DNA of 10,433 nt, taken from positions 1-10,433 of the forward strand of contig JAITPL010000158.1 in assembly GCA_031289445.1 (NCBI GenBank), in the 5' to 3' direction. This DNA comes from Tannerella sp. GTDB taxonomy: Bacteria > Bacteroidota > Bacteroidia > Bacteroidales > Tannerellaceae. Below, one piece after another: positions 9,028 through 10,433 of this stretch (the stretch's first letter is position 1; the number at the start of each line of letters is the position of its first letter). Under the pieces are notes generated by a model that was given only the letters and a program-made list of their open reading frames with translations, searched no databases and had not been told where the DNA came from. Made by a program: the position numbers and the translations under genes.

Positions 9028-9036
9028 ACAAAGTTA
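9028..9036 (-). promoter_or_regulatory. Possible Bacteroidota -7 promoter element upstream of uxaC
   Basis: Read on the - strand, this is TAACTTTGT, a full match to the Bacteroidota -7 consensus TAnnTTTGY. It ends about 19 bases before the uxaC ATG, which would give a leader of roughly 10-15 bases. It overlaps the stop codon of the upstream transporter gene. No good TTTG -33 box is seen 19-21 bases further upstream, which lowers confidence. If real, it would let uxaC and the genes after it be expressed independently of the exonuclease III and transporter genes. Confidence 0.35.
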
Positions 9037-9969
9037 AGAATTATTCTTGACTCTTCGCTCCATTTGTGCGCGTGATTTACTTTGGGTTACGATATAGACG
9101 CCAAGAAAGACAAGGGCGGTGGCTACGGCTTTGTGCCAGCCAAACACGTCCATACCTACCGCAACCGCTACTAATGAGGCTACTATCGGCTGCAAATAAT
9201 TGTACATGCTGACTATCGTGGGGCGCAGATATTTCTGTCCGACAGGCAACAAAAAATAGGCAAGAAAGGTTGCCACACCTACTACATAAAAGATTTTCAG
9301 CCACGACACCGGCAAGACGCCGGCAAAGTCGAGGGTGCTGACGTCGTGCCAGCAAAAAGGCAGAGAACACACGGTAGCGCAGAGAAACATCCATTTCATC
9401 AGCGTTACAGGACGGTAGCGCGTTACGACGTTTTTGAATGCCGTCAGATAGATTACAAACGAGATGGTGCTGACTATGATTAACAGGTTTCCCTTGAGGC
9501 TCGTAGCAACGCCGGCGGCGGCGCCATGCTCGAAGTTATTACTGAGGACTAACAGCAGCGCTCCCGCCAAACCGACTGCCACACCGAGCGACTTGACCCA
9601 TGTGATTGGCTCGTGCAGGAAGAATGCGGCGAGCAGCATGGTTATAACCGGCGATACGGTATTGATAACGGAGGCGTCGATGGGGGAAGTCTGCGAGAGG
9701 CCTATGCTGAACGCGAACTGATTAAAAAAGATGCCGAAGAACGAGGCTGCGAAGATAAGCAGTTTGTCGCGCAAGGGCACACGCTCATGCGGCATAAAAA
9801 GCGAGGCTATCCAGAAGAATAGCATCGCTCCCGAGAAGCGGAAGAATGCTATATCTATTGGCGTTATCTGCAGTTCCGACAGCACCGATTTCATTATCGG
9901 CACATTGAGGCCGAAAGCGACGAAAGTAGCCAAGAGTGCGCCGTGCCCGGCCGGATGTTTTTCTGTCAT
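9034..9969 (-). CDS. EamA-family (DMT superfamily) transporter
   Basis: This 311-residue inner membrane protein has the ten-helix, two-repeat architecture of EamA/RhaT-type drug/metabolite transporters, which typically export or exchange amino acids, nucleobases or other small metabolites. The first EamA repeat (about 10-142) includes FFRFSGAMLFF (42-52), the NQFAFSIGLSQTSP helix and the end-of-repeat signature SPVITMLLAAFFLHEPI (106-122). The second repeat (about 158-296) ends with LQPIVASLVAVAVGMDVF (259-276). There the usual Glu of the P...GE motif appears as Asp. A basic tail of about 15 residues follows. The ATG at 9967-9969 lies 17 bases after the exonuclease III stop; an SD-like sequence is not evident. 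The stop codon overlaps a possible promoter for uxaC. The substrate cannot be told from sequence. Proximity to uxaC is the only hint of a sugar-acid link, and it is weak. Confidence 0.92.
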   Translation of the reverse strand: MTEKHPAGHGALLATFVAFGLNVPIMKSVLSELQITPIDIAFFRFSGAMLFFWIASLFMPHERVPLRDKLLIFAASFFGIFFNQFAFSIGLSQTSPIDASVINTVSPVITMLLAAFFLHEPITWVKSLGVAVGLAGALLLVLSNNFEHGAAAGVATSLKGNLLIIVSTISFVIYLTAFKNVVTRYRPVTLMKWMFLCATVCSLPFCWHDVSTLDFAGVLPVSWLKIFYVVGVATFLAYFLLPVGQKYLRPTIVSMYNYLQPIVASLVAVAVGMDVFGWHKAVATALVFLGVYIVTQSKSRAQMERRVKNNS

Positions 9970-9986
9970 TATTGAAAAGAATTAGT

Positions 9987-10433
9987 CTATGACACTTCGA
10001 CGACGACAGGGGCGTGGTCTGAAAAAGCTATCTGTTGATATATATCTGCGCCAAGAAGACGCGGACGGAGGCTCTCGGTAACGATGTGGTAATCAATACG
10101 CCAGCCGAGATTTTTTGCACGCGAGCCGGCACGAAAACTCCACCAGCTGTATTGGTCGGCCTGTTCGTTGAAGACGCGGAACGAATCAACGAAGCCGTGA
10201 GCCACGAAGCGGTCAAACCACTCGCGCTCTTCGGGCAGGAATCCCGAATCTTTCTGATGGCGTTCGGGATGGTTGATGTCGATGGGTTTGTGGCAGATAT
10301 TGTAATCGCCGCAGATGACGAGGTTGGGACGTTCGGCACGCAGACGAAGCAGATAGTCGGTGAAGGCTTCGAGAAACTCCATCTTGACGGCTTGTCGCAC
10401 ATCGCCTGTAGTCCCCGACGGAATATAGACGCA
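9987..10433 (-). CDS. xth: Exodeoxyribonuclease III (AP endonuclease), C-terminal part
   Basis: This is the C-terminal 148 residues of an exonuclease III-type AP endonuclease, cut by the right edge of the window; the full protein is normally about 250 residues. The enzyme cleaves DNA at abasic sites and trims 3' ends in base excision repair. The frame stays open from 9987 to the edge, and the upstream codons still read as the family ([12 protein letters not shown]), so the GTG near 10400 is not the start. Active-site segments of the endonuclease/exonuclease/phosphatase fold are all present. CGDYN (codons near 10299-10313) holds the catalytic Asp/Asn. GWRIDYH and the SDHAPVVVE end, with its catalytic Asp-His, follow. 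The intervening [16 protein letters not shown] stretch is characteristic of this family. It is the most upstream visible gene of the - strand run, 17 bases before the EamA transporter. Confidence 0.96.
   Translation of the reverse strand, partial: CVYIPSGTTGDVRQAVKMEFLEAFTDYLLRLRAERPNLVICGDYNICHKPIDINHPERHQKDSGFLPEEREWFDRFVAHGFVDSFRVFNEQADQYSWWSFRAGSRAKNLGWRIDYHIVTESLRPRLLGADIYQQIAFSDHAPVVVEVS

Noticed and set aside
9036..9048. Inverted repeat AAGAAT-T-ATTCTT at the end of the EamA gene
   Set aside because: It is AT-rich with 6-bp arms, lies within coding sequence and the stop codon, and has no loop or T-run. It is too weak to call a terminator or operator.
1..10433. Mobile elements, CRISPR arrays, tRNAs, toxin-antitoxin or defence genes
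   Set aside because: No transposase, integrase, direct-repeat array, tRNA-like cloverleaf or defence domain is visible. The window is densely packed with ordinary genes.

Overview
The window looks like core chromosome of a member of the Bacteroidota, most likely the order Bacteroidales. RuvB and the exonuclease III fragment read like the versions found in that group. Clear Shine-Dalgarno sequences are absent in front of most starts. One sequence matches the Bacteroidota -7 promoter consensus TAnnTTTGY. The genus cannot be determined from the sequence alone. The stretch is almost entirely coding: no gap between genes exceeds about 30 bases, and there are no RNA genes, mobile elements, CRISPR arrays or signs of recent transfer.

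Layout. On the + strand at the left are the 3' end of purD (purine synthesis), an uncharacterised multi-pass membrane protein, and a YqaA/DedA-type membrane protein. These three are tightly packed, with an 8-base gap and then a 13-base overlap. They converge at about 1872-1899 on a run of seven - strand genes that fills the rest of the window. Read in transcription order from right to left, this run is: exonuclease III (partial at the right edge), an EamA-type DMT transporter, uronate isomerase (uxaC), a three-domain Xaa-Pro aminopeptidase, a POT-like MFS transporter, ruvB, and a Wzx/MATE-like polysaccharide flippase. Spacing is 17 and 25 bases for the first two junctions. After that come a 1-base TAATG overlap, a 4-base ATGA overlap, an 8-base gap and a 16-base overlap. 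From uxaC to the flippase this looks like one transcript, with a possible promoter just upstream of uxaC.

How the genes work together. The genes are mostly functionally unrelated housekeeping functions: DNA repair and recombination (xth, ruvB), hexuronate catabolism (uxaC), peptide turnover, export, and envelope polysaccharide. The most plausible functional pair is the POT-like transporter with the cytoplasmic aminopeptidase, which would import small peptides and cleave X-Pro bonds. I found no convincing new biological system. The most open questions are the function of the membrane protein between purD and yqaA, and the substrate of the divergent POT-like carrier.
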